DNA of 7,049 nucleotides from a bacterium (GTDB taxonomy: Bacteria > Planctomycetota > J058 > JAJDCP01). Made by a program: the position numbers and the translations under genes. The notes beneath the pieces were generated by a model, which saw only the letters and a list, made by a program, of their open reading frames with translations, had not been told where the DNA came from and searched no databases. Shown piece by piece: positions 1 through 6,152 of the stretch. The stretch is from NCBI GenBank assembly GCA_030428695.1, contig JAUIEM010000457.1, positions 1 through 7,049 on the forward strand. Direction: 5' to 3'. How positions within the stretch are numbered: the first letter of the stretch is position 1; every line of letters begins with the position of its first letter.

Positions 1-258
1 GAAGACGAGTCGGTGGCGGCGGCGATTGCCGACGCCATCGGCATTGGCCTGGTCACCGAGCCGAACCGGACCGTGCGGGCCGCAGACGCCGACGTCTACT
101 GGCTGGGACCGGACGAATGGCTGCTGCGAACCCCGTCAGAAAGCGACGCGACGCGAATCGGACTGTTGCGCGAGGCGCTGGAAGGCCACTGGTTCGCGCT
201 GACGGATCTGTCCAGCGGCATGACCCGCCTCACGATTCGTGGCGACGCCGCTCGTGAG
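1..258 (+). CDS. soxG: Sarcosine oxidase gamma-subunit (SoxG-like) fragment, open at both ends
   Basis: Frame 1 is open from the first base and reads as an internal piece of a SoxG-like protein, the small subunit of heterotetrameric sarcosine oxidase, which oxidatively demethylates sarcosine with tetrahydrofolate as one-carbon acceptor. The recognisable elements are an alanine-rich helix, then WLGPDEWLL at about residues 34-42, then the TDLSSGMTRLTIRGD segment at about 68-82. The GTG at 13 is not needed as a start, because similarity continues to the window edge. After the alanine-arginine-glutamate near 258 the family pattern stops: the frame stays open to 1314 but only as antisense of the next gene. 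Codon use differs from the rest of the window, with GAA, CGA and GGA more common and CTG before Glu and Gly. It is either a piece of another genome joined here or a broken gene. The family call rests on remembered motifs. Confidence 0.6.
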
Positions 259-1278
259 CACGAGGGCGACCACGGCGCTCGTCGCGAGGCGGCGCTCGCC
301 CGGCGGGGGACGCAACGCGCTGATCAATCGCTCGAGCTCCGCCGCCCTCGCGGCCGGGGGGCGGTCGAAGAGGGCGAGCACCGCGCTCCAGGTCTCGAGG
401 AAGGCCAGCCGGTCCGCGGCGAGCTCGACGTAGAGCGGATCGCGGCCCTGGGCTCCCGCGGCGGCCCGCTGCTTGTCGACCGCCTCGACGTAGGTCCGCA
501 GCCCGAGCACGCCTTCGGCCTCGAGCGCGCGGCGCTCCTGGCTCGCGGGGTCGAATGCGGCGAGCTGGGCGTCGAGCGAGGCCCGGGCGGCGGGCCCGGC
601 CCCGGCGACGGCCTGCGGCAGCAGGCGGTCCACCCGTCGCAGCAGGCGGTGCAGGAAGGCCTGGGAGCTCTCGAGGGGTTCGCTCTCGAGCGCCCGGGCC
701 AGGCGCAGGACGGTCTCGAGGTCCGCGCAGGCGCCGTCCGGGTCGCCGTCCGTCAGGCGCACACGAGCCCGGGCGCGGAGCAGGGGCGAGAGGGTCGCGC
801 AGGCCTCGAGGTGGGGGAGCGCGGACGGGCGCCCAGCCTCGAGGTCGAGGGGGAACTGCACGGTCGGCATCCGCGCCGCCTCGGAGACCGTGGCCAGCGC
901 CCCTGCCCAGCTGTCGAGCACGGTGCGGAGCATCTCGAGCTCAGGAAGCTCCGCCCCGGGGGGAGTCGCCGCGAGCCGGTCGAGGGCGCTCGTCTCGAGG
1001 TCCATCAGCCCCGGCATCGCGGCGACCGCATCGAGCACCCGGGACGCGCCGTTGCGGGCCTCGTCGACCGGCGGGCGCTCGAGGTCGGCGGGAAACATCG
1101 GGGCGCCCGTCGCGGCGAGGCGCGCGAGCTCGGCTTCGATCGCGGCCTCGAGGTCCGCTCCCTGGCGCTCGCGCCAGGCCCAGCTGGTGATCGCGGCGAG
1201 GAGGAGGCACGACCCGATGGCGATCGAGACACGCAGCGCGAGGCGTCCGGCGGTGGGGCGGAGGGAAACCAGGGTCAC
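136..1278 (-). CDS. Membrane-anchored protein of unknown function, C-terminus probably cut off
   Basis: The frame encodes up to 380 residues from a GTG at 1278. That start has GGAG five bases upstream (1287-1284). An in-frame ATG at 1413 would only add 45 Pro/Ala-rich residues that look non-coding. Residues about 13-34 form one hydrophobic segment followed by Trp-Arg-Glu-Arg, so the rest is probably extracytoplasmic behind an N-terminal anchor or uncleaved signal. Residues 56-80 read as a proline-framed segment (FPADL, then RPPV, then a conserved-looking Asn). Residues 140-215 are helical and leucine-rich around a DGDPDGACADLE stretch. I associate this arrangement with large uncharacterised families in Planctomycetota. 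No catalytic motif is visible. Only residues 1 to about 341 (down to about 256) are likely native; the remainder is antisense to the SoxG fragment. It is divergent from the pyr operon, and no functional link is evident. Confidence 0.62.
   Translation of the reverse strand: MTLVSLRPTAGRLALRVSIAIGSCLLLAAITSWAWRERQGADLEAAIEAELARLAATGAPMFPADLERPPVDEARNGASRVLDAVAAMPGLMDLETSALDRLAATPPGAELPELEMLRTVLDSWAGALATVSEAARMPTVQFPLDLEAGRPSALPHLEACATLSPLLRARARVRLTDGDPDGACADLETVLRLARALESEPLESSQAFLHRLLRRVDRLLPQAVAGAGPAARASLDAQLAAFDPASQERRALEAEGVLGLRTYVEAVDKQRAAAGAQGRDPLYVELAADRLAFLETWSAVLALFDRPPAARAAELERLISALRPPPGERRLATSAVVALVLTSGVATNREAGHAAGQIRQREPVAFQRLAQQSDSRRVAF
251..264. other. Probable chimeric or rearrangement breakpoint with a short inverted repeat
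   Basis: Bases 251-256 (CTCGTG) and 259-264 (CACGAG) are perfect inverted repeats with a 2-base spacer. SoxG similarity on the + strand ends here. On the minus strand the unknown protein loses its family-like pattern at about its residue 341, which is encoded at 256-258. Two convergent, unrelated coding sequences are therefore both interrupted at the same point, with no stop codon, intergenic space or insertion element between them. A fold-back or microhomology-mediated join, whether an assembly or amplification artefact or a real event, would look like this. The exact base cannot be fixed from one sequence. Confidence 0.55.
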
Positions 1279-1283
1279 GGCGG

Positions 1284-1287
1284 CTCC
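1284..1287 (-). promoter_or_regulatory. Ribosome binding site that sets the GTG start at 1278
   Basis: The minus strand reads GGAG here, with a 5-base spacer before GTG at 1278. The predicted membrane anchor begins a dozen residues after this start, as expected for an anchored protein. This favours the GTG over the ATG at 1413, for which I see no comparable site. Confidence 0.5.
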
Positions 1288-1327
1288 AGGGGCTGCGGGC
1301 GCGGGACGCCCTGAGGGCACGGGTGGA

Positions 1328-1351
1328 CGCGGCGGATGGGGGTCCGCCGCG
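1328..1351. repeat. Perfect 9-bp GC-rich inverted repeat with a 6-base loop
   Basis: CGCGGCGGA at 1328-1336 pairs with TCCGCCGCG at 1343-1351 around a 6-base loop (TGGGGG). It lies 50 bases upstream of the GTG start of the minus-strand gene, so it would form a stable hairpin in that gene's leader if transcription starts beyond it. It is upstream of the pyr promoter and would not be in the pyr transcript. There is no T-tract on either side, so it is not a typical intrinsic terminator. Short GC-rich dyads arise by chance in such DNA, so function is uncertain. Confidence 0.5.
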
Positions 1352-1370
1352 CCGGATCGAGCATCGCCGC

Positions 1371-1403
1371 CGGCCGGAGGAATTGCAATGCCGGCTCCGG
1401 CCG
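1371..1403. repeat. Perfect 9-bp inverted repeat with an AT-rich centre, candidate operator
   Basis: CGGCCGGAG at 1371-1379 and CTCCGGCCG at 1395-1403 are perfect inverted repeats separated by 15 bases. The spacer contains the 8-bp palindrome ATTGCAAT (1382-1389), the most AT-rich spot of this intergenic region. The dyad ends 17 bases before the proposed -35 of the pyr promoter, a position suited to an activator or to a repressor shared with the divergent gene. Its arms are spaced like the half-sites of a dimeric regulator. No regulator gene is in the window, and no known operator is recognised. Confidence 0.45.
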
Positions 1404-1420
1404 CGACTTGCACCCCTCTC

Positions 1421-1449
1421 TGGGCAACCGTCTCCGGGCTTGCTATGCT
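1421..1449 (+). promoter_or_regulatory. Sigma70-like promoter with extended -10 for the pyr operon
   Basis: A -35-like TGGGCA (1421-1426, 4 of 6 matches to TTGACA) is followed after exactly 17 bases by TATGCT (1444-1449, 4 of 6 matches to TATAAT). An upstream TG at 1441-1442 makes an extended -10. Transcription would start near 1456, giving a leader of about 32 bases before pyrE. That is too short for a PyrR-type or translation-coupled attenuator, and no terminator-like hairpin is present. Control at this promoter would therefore more likely be at initiation. Confidence 0.5.
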
Positions 1450-1487
1450 GGGGCGCCAGGAGCCCCCGCTGCCGCCCCGAGGAGCCC

Positions 1488-2279
1488 ATGGCCACCCCCT
1501 CCGTCGTCTTCCGCGAGCTCTACCGACACGGTTTCGTCGAGACCGTCTTCAACGCGCGCGATCCTCTGCGCCGCGACGGCTGGACCTTGAAGAACGGCAG
1601 CTGGAGCCCGCTGTACATCAACCTCCGTCCGCTCGGCGCCGAGCCCGGCCTGGCCTGGGAGGTCGCCGAAGCGCTCGCGCGGATGCTCGCGGACAAGGTC
1701 CCGGAGTGCGATGGGATCGTCGGCATCGACATGGCCGGCGTCCCCCTCGCGGCGCTGGTCTCGGCGGCCGCCTCGCAGCTGCGGGGGCGGCCGTTGCCCT
1801 TTCTGTACACCCGGCCCCTGCCCGGCCGCGGCAAGGTGCGCAGCCCCGAAGAGGCGCGCGAGGTGCTCGGCGCGATGCGCTCCGGACCCGTCTCCGGCTG
1901 GGGCGGCCACCGGCTGGTCGAGGGCCGGCTCGAGGACGGCGCGCGCCTGGTGCTGATCGACGACGTCTCGACCTCCTTCGGCAGCAAGGCGATCGCCCGC
2001 GAGTGGGTGCGCTTCGCGGCGGAGGCGTCCGGCGTGCAGGTCACCTGCGAGAGCGCGGCGATCATCGTCGACCGCGAGCAGGGCGCGCAGGAACAGGCCG
2101 CCGCCGAGGGCATGCGGCTGTTCAGCCTGATCGGCCTGAAGAGCGAGGGGCTCGCGCTGCTCGCCGGGCTGATGCCCCCCGCGCAGCACGCCTTCCTCGC
2201 GCGCTACCTCGACGACCCGGCCAGCCTGCAGGACGACGCGGTGCGGGCCGCGGCCCTGGCCGAAGCCCGGGGGGCCTAG
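1488..2279 (+). CDS. pyrE: Orotate phosphoribosyltransferase (divergent)
   Basis: This 263-residue cytosolic enzyme transfers orotate onto PRPP to make OMP and pyrophosphate. The ATG is preceded by GAGGAG (1479-1484) with a 3-base spacer, and the protein family begins here. An in-frame extension to 1323 crosses the promoter. Visible features are the SPLYINLR segment (about 40-47) corresponding to the SPxYxxxR orotate-binding region, GIDMAGVPLA (79-88), and the PRPP-binding block LVLIDDVSTSFGSK (154-167) after strand residues. Two points are odd. The usual TTG of the PRPP loop reads Thr-Ser-Phe. The catalytic loop, usually Lys-x-x-Lys-x-His-Gly, is replaced by a stretch about 20 residues longer (109-146) with Lys116 and a Gly-Gly-His at 139-141. 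The protein is also longer than the usual 200-230 residues. Its place at the head of a pyr operon supports the call. A related purine/pyrimidine phosphoribosyltransferase is the only alternative. Confidence 0.93.
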   Translation: MATPSVVFRELYRHGFVETVFNARDPLRRDGWTLKNGSWSPLYINLRPLGAEPGLAWEVAEALARMLADKVPECDGIVGIDMAGVPLAALVSAAASQLRGRPLPFLYTRPLPGRGKVRSPEEAREVLGAMRSGPVSGWGGHRLVEGRLEDGARLVLIDDVSTSFGSKAIAREWVRFAAEASGVQVTCESAAIIVDREQGAQEQAAAEGMRLFSLIGLKSEGLALLAGLMPPAQHAFLARYLDDPASLQDDAVRAAALAEARGA

Positions 2280-2405
2280 CGGTGGGCGCGGCGTGCGGAA
2301 GTCTGGAACCTGCGCGCGCTCGATCGCCACGCGGACGGGAGCTCTGCCGACCAGGCTTCTCGCCTCGGCGCTCGCGGTCGCTCCTCGCGCTCCCGACCAT
2401 CCCCC

Positions 2406-2410
2406 GGAGG
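2406..2410 (+). promoter_or_regulatory. Ribosome binding site that sets the pyrF start
   Basis: GGAGG lies 5 bases before the ATG at 2416. The frame is open upstream to an ATG at 2293, but that extension lies in the 136-bp gap after pyrE, reads as low-complexity Arg/Ala/Pro and matches nothing in OMP decarboxylases, which begin with the ALD strand found just after 2416. I see no hairpin or convincing promoter in the gap 2280-2415. Confidence 0.7.
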
Positions 2411-2415
2411 ACCTG

Positions 2416-3129
2416 ATGCAGCCCCGTGACCGTCTGATCCTGGCCCTCGACGGCGTGCAGTCCCTCGACGACATCCGCACCCGGGTGCGGGCCTTCCGGC
2501 CCTGGTTCGCGACCTTCAAGGTGGGGCTGCAGGCCTACCTGCGGCTCGGGGCCGAGGCGGTGCAGGCCGTCCGCGACGAAGGCGGAGCGGTCTTCCTCGA
2601 CCTCAAGCTCCACGACATCCCGAACACCGTCGCCGGCGCGGTCGCCGAGGTCGCCGGCCTCGGCTGCAGCCTGCTGACCGTGCACGCCTGCGGCGGGGGC
2701 GCGATGCTGCGGGCGGCGGTGGAGCAGGCGCCGGAGTCCCTCGGGGTGCTGGCCGTGACGGTGCTGACCTCTCTCGACGACGCGATGCTGCGGGACGAGC
2801 TCGCGATCGCCCAGAGCGCCGCGGAGCGGGTTCCCCTGCTCGCCGCCCTCAGCCAGCAGGCGGGCACCCGCGGCGTGATCGCCTCGCCGCGGGAGGTGCG
2901 GGCGATTCGGGAGCGCTGCGGCGCCGACTTCCTGATCGTCACCCCAGGAATCCGGCCGGAGTGGGCGGCGGCCGGGGACCAGCGGCGCATCGCGACGCCG
3001 GCGCAGGCCCTGCGGGACGGCGCCGACAAGCTGGTGATCGGCCGGGCGGTGCGCCAGCCCCCCGACGGGATGACGCCGGCCGAGGCCGCCGAGAAGATCT
3101 GCGCCGAGCTCGCGGAGGTCGCCGGATGA
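2416..3129 (+). CDS. pyrF: Orotidine 5'-phosphate decarboxylase
   Basis: This 237-residue TIM-barrel enzyme decarboxylates OMP to UMP, the last step of the pathway, and works as a cytosolic dimer. All key residues are visible: LALD with Asp11 on strand 1, Lys35 in FKVGLQ, and the catalytic block DLKLHDIPNTV (62-72) giving the Asp62, Lys64, Asp67 set that pairs with Lys35. The phosphate-binding elements TPGIR (176-180), a Gly-Asp-Gln-Arg-Arg segment (187-191) and VIGRAV (207-212) follow. The length is normal for the bacterial short type. Its TGA overlaps the ATG of the next gene (ATGA at 3126-3129), which implies translational coupling. It directly follows the enzyme that makes its substrate, although across a 136-bp spacer. 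Confidence 0.98.
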   Translation: MQPRDRLILALDGVQSLDDIRTRVRAFRPWFATFKVGLQAYLRLGAEAVQAVRDEGGAVFLDLKLHDIPNTVAGAVAEVAGLGCSLLTVHACGGGAMLRAAVEQAPESLGVLAVTVLTSLDDAMLRDELAIAQSAAERVPLLAALSQQAGTRGVIASPREVRAIRERCGADFLIVTPGIRPEWAAAGDQRRIATPAQALRDGADKLVIGRAVRQPPDGMTPAEAAEKICAELAEVAG

Positions 3130-4877
3130 GCGCGCTGCGGAACCGTCGCGGGGAAGAGCTGCGGGCGCCCCTGTTCACCGTCTCGGGCATCTACGGCTGC
3201 ACCGTCGAGACCATCGCCGCCCTGGCGCGGGAGGTCCCGGCTTTGGGCGGGTTGACGACCAAGAGCGTCGGGCTGAGCCCGCGGGCGGGCAACCCCGAGC
3301 CGATCCTCGCCGAGTACGAGCCGGGCTGCTACAGCAACGCGGTCGGCCTGGCGAACCCGGGGGTGGCGGTCTTCGCCGAGGAGCTCGAGAAGATCCTGCC
3401 GCTGCCCGCGGGGGTCTTCCTGCTGGTGTCGATCTTCGCCGACGGCAGCCGCGACCACTACACCGCCGAGTTCGCCGAGCTGGCGCGCCGCCTCGGACCC
3501 CTCTCCGACGGCCTCGAGCTCAACCTGTCCTGCCCCCACGTCAAGGCAGGCGGGGCGGCGATCGGGCGCGATCCGGCGGCCGTCGAGGAGTGCCTGCGCG
3601 CGGTCCGCGCCGAGACCGACCGGCCGCTGTTCGCCAAGCTGTCCCCGAACTTCGGCAACATCGGCGCCCTCGGCGCGGCGGCCGAGCGCGGCGGGGCGAC
3701 GGCGATCAGCGCGATCAACACCGTCGGCCCCGGCCTGGTGCGCGAGCCCCTGACCGGCGGGCCGGTGCTGTCGAACCACCTCGGCGGCCTGTCCGGCGCC
3801 GGCATCCTGCCCGTCGGCGTCGCCGCGGTCGCGGCCCTGCGCAAGGCGTGCGGGCTGCCGATCCTCGGCATGGGGGGCATCCGCAGCGGCGCCCACCTGC
3901 GGGCCTACGCGGCGGCCGGCGCGGACTGGTTCGGCGTCGGCAGCGCCCTGACCGGCATGGCCCTCGCCGAGGTGCGCGCCTACTTCGCCGCCCTGCGGGA
4001 CGACCTCGAGGGCGGCGGCGACACCGCGGGGAAGCACGTCAAGAGCGGCCTGATGCGCTACACCGCCTGCACCGTGCGCGGCCTCGAGCGGCTGTCCGAC
4101 GACCTGCTCGTGCTCGAGGCCGAAGAGGAGCTCGCCTGCGCCCCGGGCCAGTACGGGATGATCCTCCTGCCCGGCGAGGCCCCCCGCGAGAAGCCGATGT
4201 CCTTCGCCGGCGACCGGCCCCTGTCGCTCGCCGTGCGTCGCAGCCGGCACGCCGACGGCGCGCCCGGTCCCTACACCGACCGGCTGTTCGGCCTGGCGCC
4301 CGGCGACCGCTTCCTCGTCCGCGGACCCTACGGGCCGGCCCTGCCCGTCGCCGCCCTCGAAGGGCAGAGCTGCGACCTGATCAGCGGCGGAACCGGGGCT
4401 GCCCCCCTGGTCTTCGCCGCCCGCCAGCTCGCCGGCAAGGGCGGCACGGTGCGGGTGTTCCTCGGCGCGCGCACCGAGCGCGAGCTGCTGTACCGGGCCG
4501 AGCTCGAGGCCCTGCCCGGGGTCGAGGTGTGGCCGGCGACCGACGACGGCAGCGCGGGCCACGCGGGCCACGTGGTCGGCGCCTACCTCGCCTGCCTCGA
4601 GGCGAGCGAGCCGGCGGCGCGGGTGTTCGCCTGTGGGCCGGAGCGGATGATGCGGGCGCTGCTCGACGCGGTGCGCGGCCGGGTTCCCCTCGAGGACCTC
4701 GGCTTCATCCTCGAGCCCTACATGAAGTGCGCGGTCGGCATGTGCGGGATCTGCAGCCTGCCCGACGGCCGCCTCGCCTGCGTCGACACCCACATCGTCA
4801 GCGGCGCGGTCGCGGCCGGCTGGCCCGCATTCGGGCGGAAGCGGGACGCGACCGGCGGCTTTGGAGGTCACGGATGA
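3126..4877 (+). CDS. pyrD-pyrK: Fused dihydroorotate dehydrogenase class 1B, PyrD and PyrK in one chain
   Basis: This 583-residue protein should oxidise dihydroorotate to orotate and pass electrons via FMN, [2Fe-2S] and FAD to NAD+. Residues 1 to about 295 are the FMN barrel: TTKS (44-47), NAVGLANPG (71-79), the catalytic loop NLSCPHVKAGG (133-143) with the likely base Cys136, Lys171, INT (197-199), and the phosphate-binding GGLSG (220-224) and GMGG (248-251). A short linker follows. Residues about 305-583 match PyrK: APGQY (339-343), FAD-binding RPLSL (364-368), nucleotide-binding SGGTGAAPL (420-428), CGPERMM (503-509), and the iron-sulphur cysteines 535, 540, 543 and 552 (C-x4-C-x2-C-x8-C). 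In characterised systems PyrD and PyrK are separate chains forming a heterotetramer. Here no stop, internal ribosome binding site or frameshift is evident. The start ATG overlaps the pyrF stop and has GGAGG at 3114-3118. The end overlaps pyrC by 4 bases. Confidence 0.95.
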   Translation: MSALRNRRGEELRAPLFTVSGIYGCTVETIAALAREVPALGGLTTKSVGLSPRAGNPEPILAEYEPGCYSNAVGLANPGVAVFAEELEKILPLPAGVFLLVSIFADGSRDHYTAEFAELARRLGPLSDGLELNLSCPHVKAGGAAIGRDPAAVEECLRAVRAETDRPLFAKLSPNFGNIGALGAAAERGGATAISAINTVGPGLVREPLTGGPVLSNHLGGLSGAGILPVGVAAVAALRKACGLPILGMGGIRSGAHLRAYAAAGADWFGVGSALTGMALAEVRAYFAALRDDLEGGGDTAGKHVKSGLMRYTACTVRGLERLSDDLLVLEAEEELACAPGQYGMILLPGEAPREKPMSFAGDRPLSLAVRRSRHADGAPGPYTDRLFGLAPGDRFLVRGPYGPALPVAALEGQSCDLISGGTGAAPLVFAARQLAGKGGTVRVFLGARTERELLYRAELEALPGVEVWPATDDGSAGHAGHVVGAYLACLEASEPAARVFACGPERMMRALLDAVRGRVPLEDLGFILEPYMKCAVGMCGICSLPDGRLACVDTHIVSGAVAAGWPAFGRKRDATGGFGGHG

Positions 4878-6142
4878 AGCTCAACGCCCAGGCGGTGCTC
4901 GACACGGTCACCCCCGTCACCCTCGACATCGATCCGGCCACCGGCCTGTTCCGCGCGGTCACGCCGGGCCGGGACGAGCACGCGAGCGACCTGCCGGGGA
5001 TCGTCTTCCCCGGCTTCCTCGACTTCCACGTCCACGCCCGCGAGTTCCCCCTGCGCCCCGGCGATCCCGCGCTGGCCGAGAAGCACCGCCGGCACACCGC
5101 CAAGGAGGACTTCGCGAGCGCCGGCCAGGCGGCGGTGCAGGGCGGCGTCGTCGGCATCGCGGAGATGCCGAACAACCCGATTCCCCCGGACAACGCCGAG
5201 GTCTACGAGGAGAAGCGCCGGCTGACGACGAAGAGCGCGGTGCCGGTGCTGCCGATCGCCGCGATCACCGAGGGCTCCGCGCCCTTCGCCGACGTGCCCT
5301 ACAAGATGATGATGAACGGCTGCTGCGGCGGCATCGCCTTCGCGGACATCGCCGCCGCCGAAGAGACCGTCCAGCGCTACAAGGGCTGCTTCGTCATCTT
5401 CCACTGCGAGGACCCGGAGCTCCTGCGCACCAGCGCCCCGGGCGAGCGCCAGCCGCTCGCCGAGGTGCGGGCGATCGAGCGCGTCCTCGAGTGGACCGCG
5501 CGCTACGGCCTCGAGTCGCACGTCGCCCACATCTCGACGAAGCGCGGCGTCGAGCTGATCGCCGAGTACAACCGGAGCGCGTCGACCAGGGTGCGCTGCG
5601 AGGTCACCCCGCACCACCTGTGTATGAGCCGTCAGGCGACCACCCTGACGGTGCCGCCGACGCCGCTCGCGCAGCTTGCGCGCGGCGATCTGTTGTTCAT
5701 GAACCCGCCTCTGCGCGACGAAGAGGACCGGCGCTTCCTGCTCGAGGGCCTGAAGACCGGGCTGATCGACTTCCTCGCCACCGACCACGCGCCGCACACC
5801 CTCGAGGACAAGGCCGAGGGCGCCCCGGGCCTCGCCCATCTCGACACCCTGGGCAGCTTCGCCTGCTGGCTCTTGACCCAGGGCTTCACCCCGCGGCGCC
5901 TGGCGGAGGTGATGGCGGAGGTTCCCGGCGCGCTGTTCTCGCGCTTCCTCCAGCGCCCGATGGGCAAGCTGGCGGCGGGCTATGCGGCCTCGCTGGTGGC
6001 CCTGGACACCCGGACGCCGATGACGGTGCAGGCGGAAGACCTGAAGACCCGCTGTGGATGGAGTGGATTCGAGGGCCTCGAGCTGCCCGGACGGGTGCTC
6101 GAGACCTGGGTGGACGGCGCCTGCCGCTTCCGGCAGGCGTAG
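4874..6142 (+). CDS. pyrC: Dihydroorotase, CAD-like type I
   Basis: This 422-residue cytosolic amidohydrolase cyclises carbamoyl aspartate to dihydroorotate. Its TIM barrel carries the full metal site: FHVHAR (51-56) with His52 and His54; Lys144 in YKMMMNG, where the carboxylated bridging lysine lies in the CAD domain; His177 in FHCED; His219 in HVAHIS; and Asp304 in the LATDHAPHTLEDK block (301-313). CEVTPHHL (242-249) and MNPPLR (276-281) are further family signatures for substrate binding. A C-terminal KTRCGWSGFEG block (391-401) resembles the end of the CAD dihydroorotase. All ligands are present, so this is an active enzyme and not the inactive type seen beside some aspartate transcarbamoylases. 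The start is fixed by GGAGG at 4863-4867 and the ATGA overlap with the fused pyrDK gene. The open frame extends far upstream inside that gene, but this part is a shadow. Allantoinase or hydantoinase is unlikely in this operon. Confidence 0.97.
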   Translation: MKLNAQAVLDTVTPVTLDIDPATGLFRAVTPGRDEHASDLPGIVFPGFLDFHVHAREFPLRPGDPALAEKHRRHTAKEDFASAGQAAVQGGVVGIAEMPNNPIPPDNAEVYEEKRRLTTKSAVPVLPIAAITEGSAPFADVPYKMMMNGCCGGIAFADIAAAEETVQRYKGCFVIFHCEDPELLRTSAPGERQPLAEVRAIERVLEWTARYGLESHVAHISTKRGVELIAEYNRSASTRVRCEVTPHHLCMSRQATTLTVPPTPLAQLARGDLLFMNPPLRDEEDRRFLLEGLKTGLIDFLATDHAPHTLEDKAEGAPGLAHLDTLGSFACWLLTQGFTPRRLAEVMAEVPGALFSRFLQRPMGKLAAGYAASLVALDTRTPMTVQAEDLKTRCGWSGFEGLELPGRVLETWVDGACRFRQA

Positions 6143-6152
6143 GGGGACGACC

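Noticed and set aside
300..1160. Dense CTCGAG hexamers that look like a repeated motif or restriction-site cluster
   Set aside because: Each falls on an in-frame Leu-Glu pair of the minus-strand protein, and the same hexamer recurs at Leu-Glu pairs in the pyr genes. It is a codon-pair effect.
13..1314. A 433-residue + strand open frame starting at the GTG at 13
   Set aside because: Only the part up to about 258 has SoxG-like content. The rest is low-complexity Arg/Gly/Glu sequence antisense to the minus-strand gene, open only because of the high GC.
2280..2415. Possible small gene, internal promoter or hairpin between pyrE and pyrF
   Set aside because: I found no start with a good ribosome binding site, no convincing -10/-35 pair and no perfect dyad. 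It is kept only as a spacer.
2535..4871. A 778-residue open frame on the minus strand
   Set aside because: It is antisense to pyrF and pyrDK, with repetitive Gly/Ala/Arg/Gln composition and no recognisable domain, while the + strand proteins have complete catalytic motifs.
3590..4873. Upstream in-frame extension of pyrC inside pyrDK
   Set aside because: It is an Arg-rich shadow of the pyrDK gene. The ribosome binding site and ATGA overlap place the pyrC start at 4874.
6136..6152. Possible terminator between pyrC and pyrB
   Set aside because: The gap is only 10 bases with no stem followed by a T-tract.
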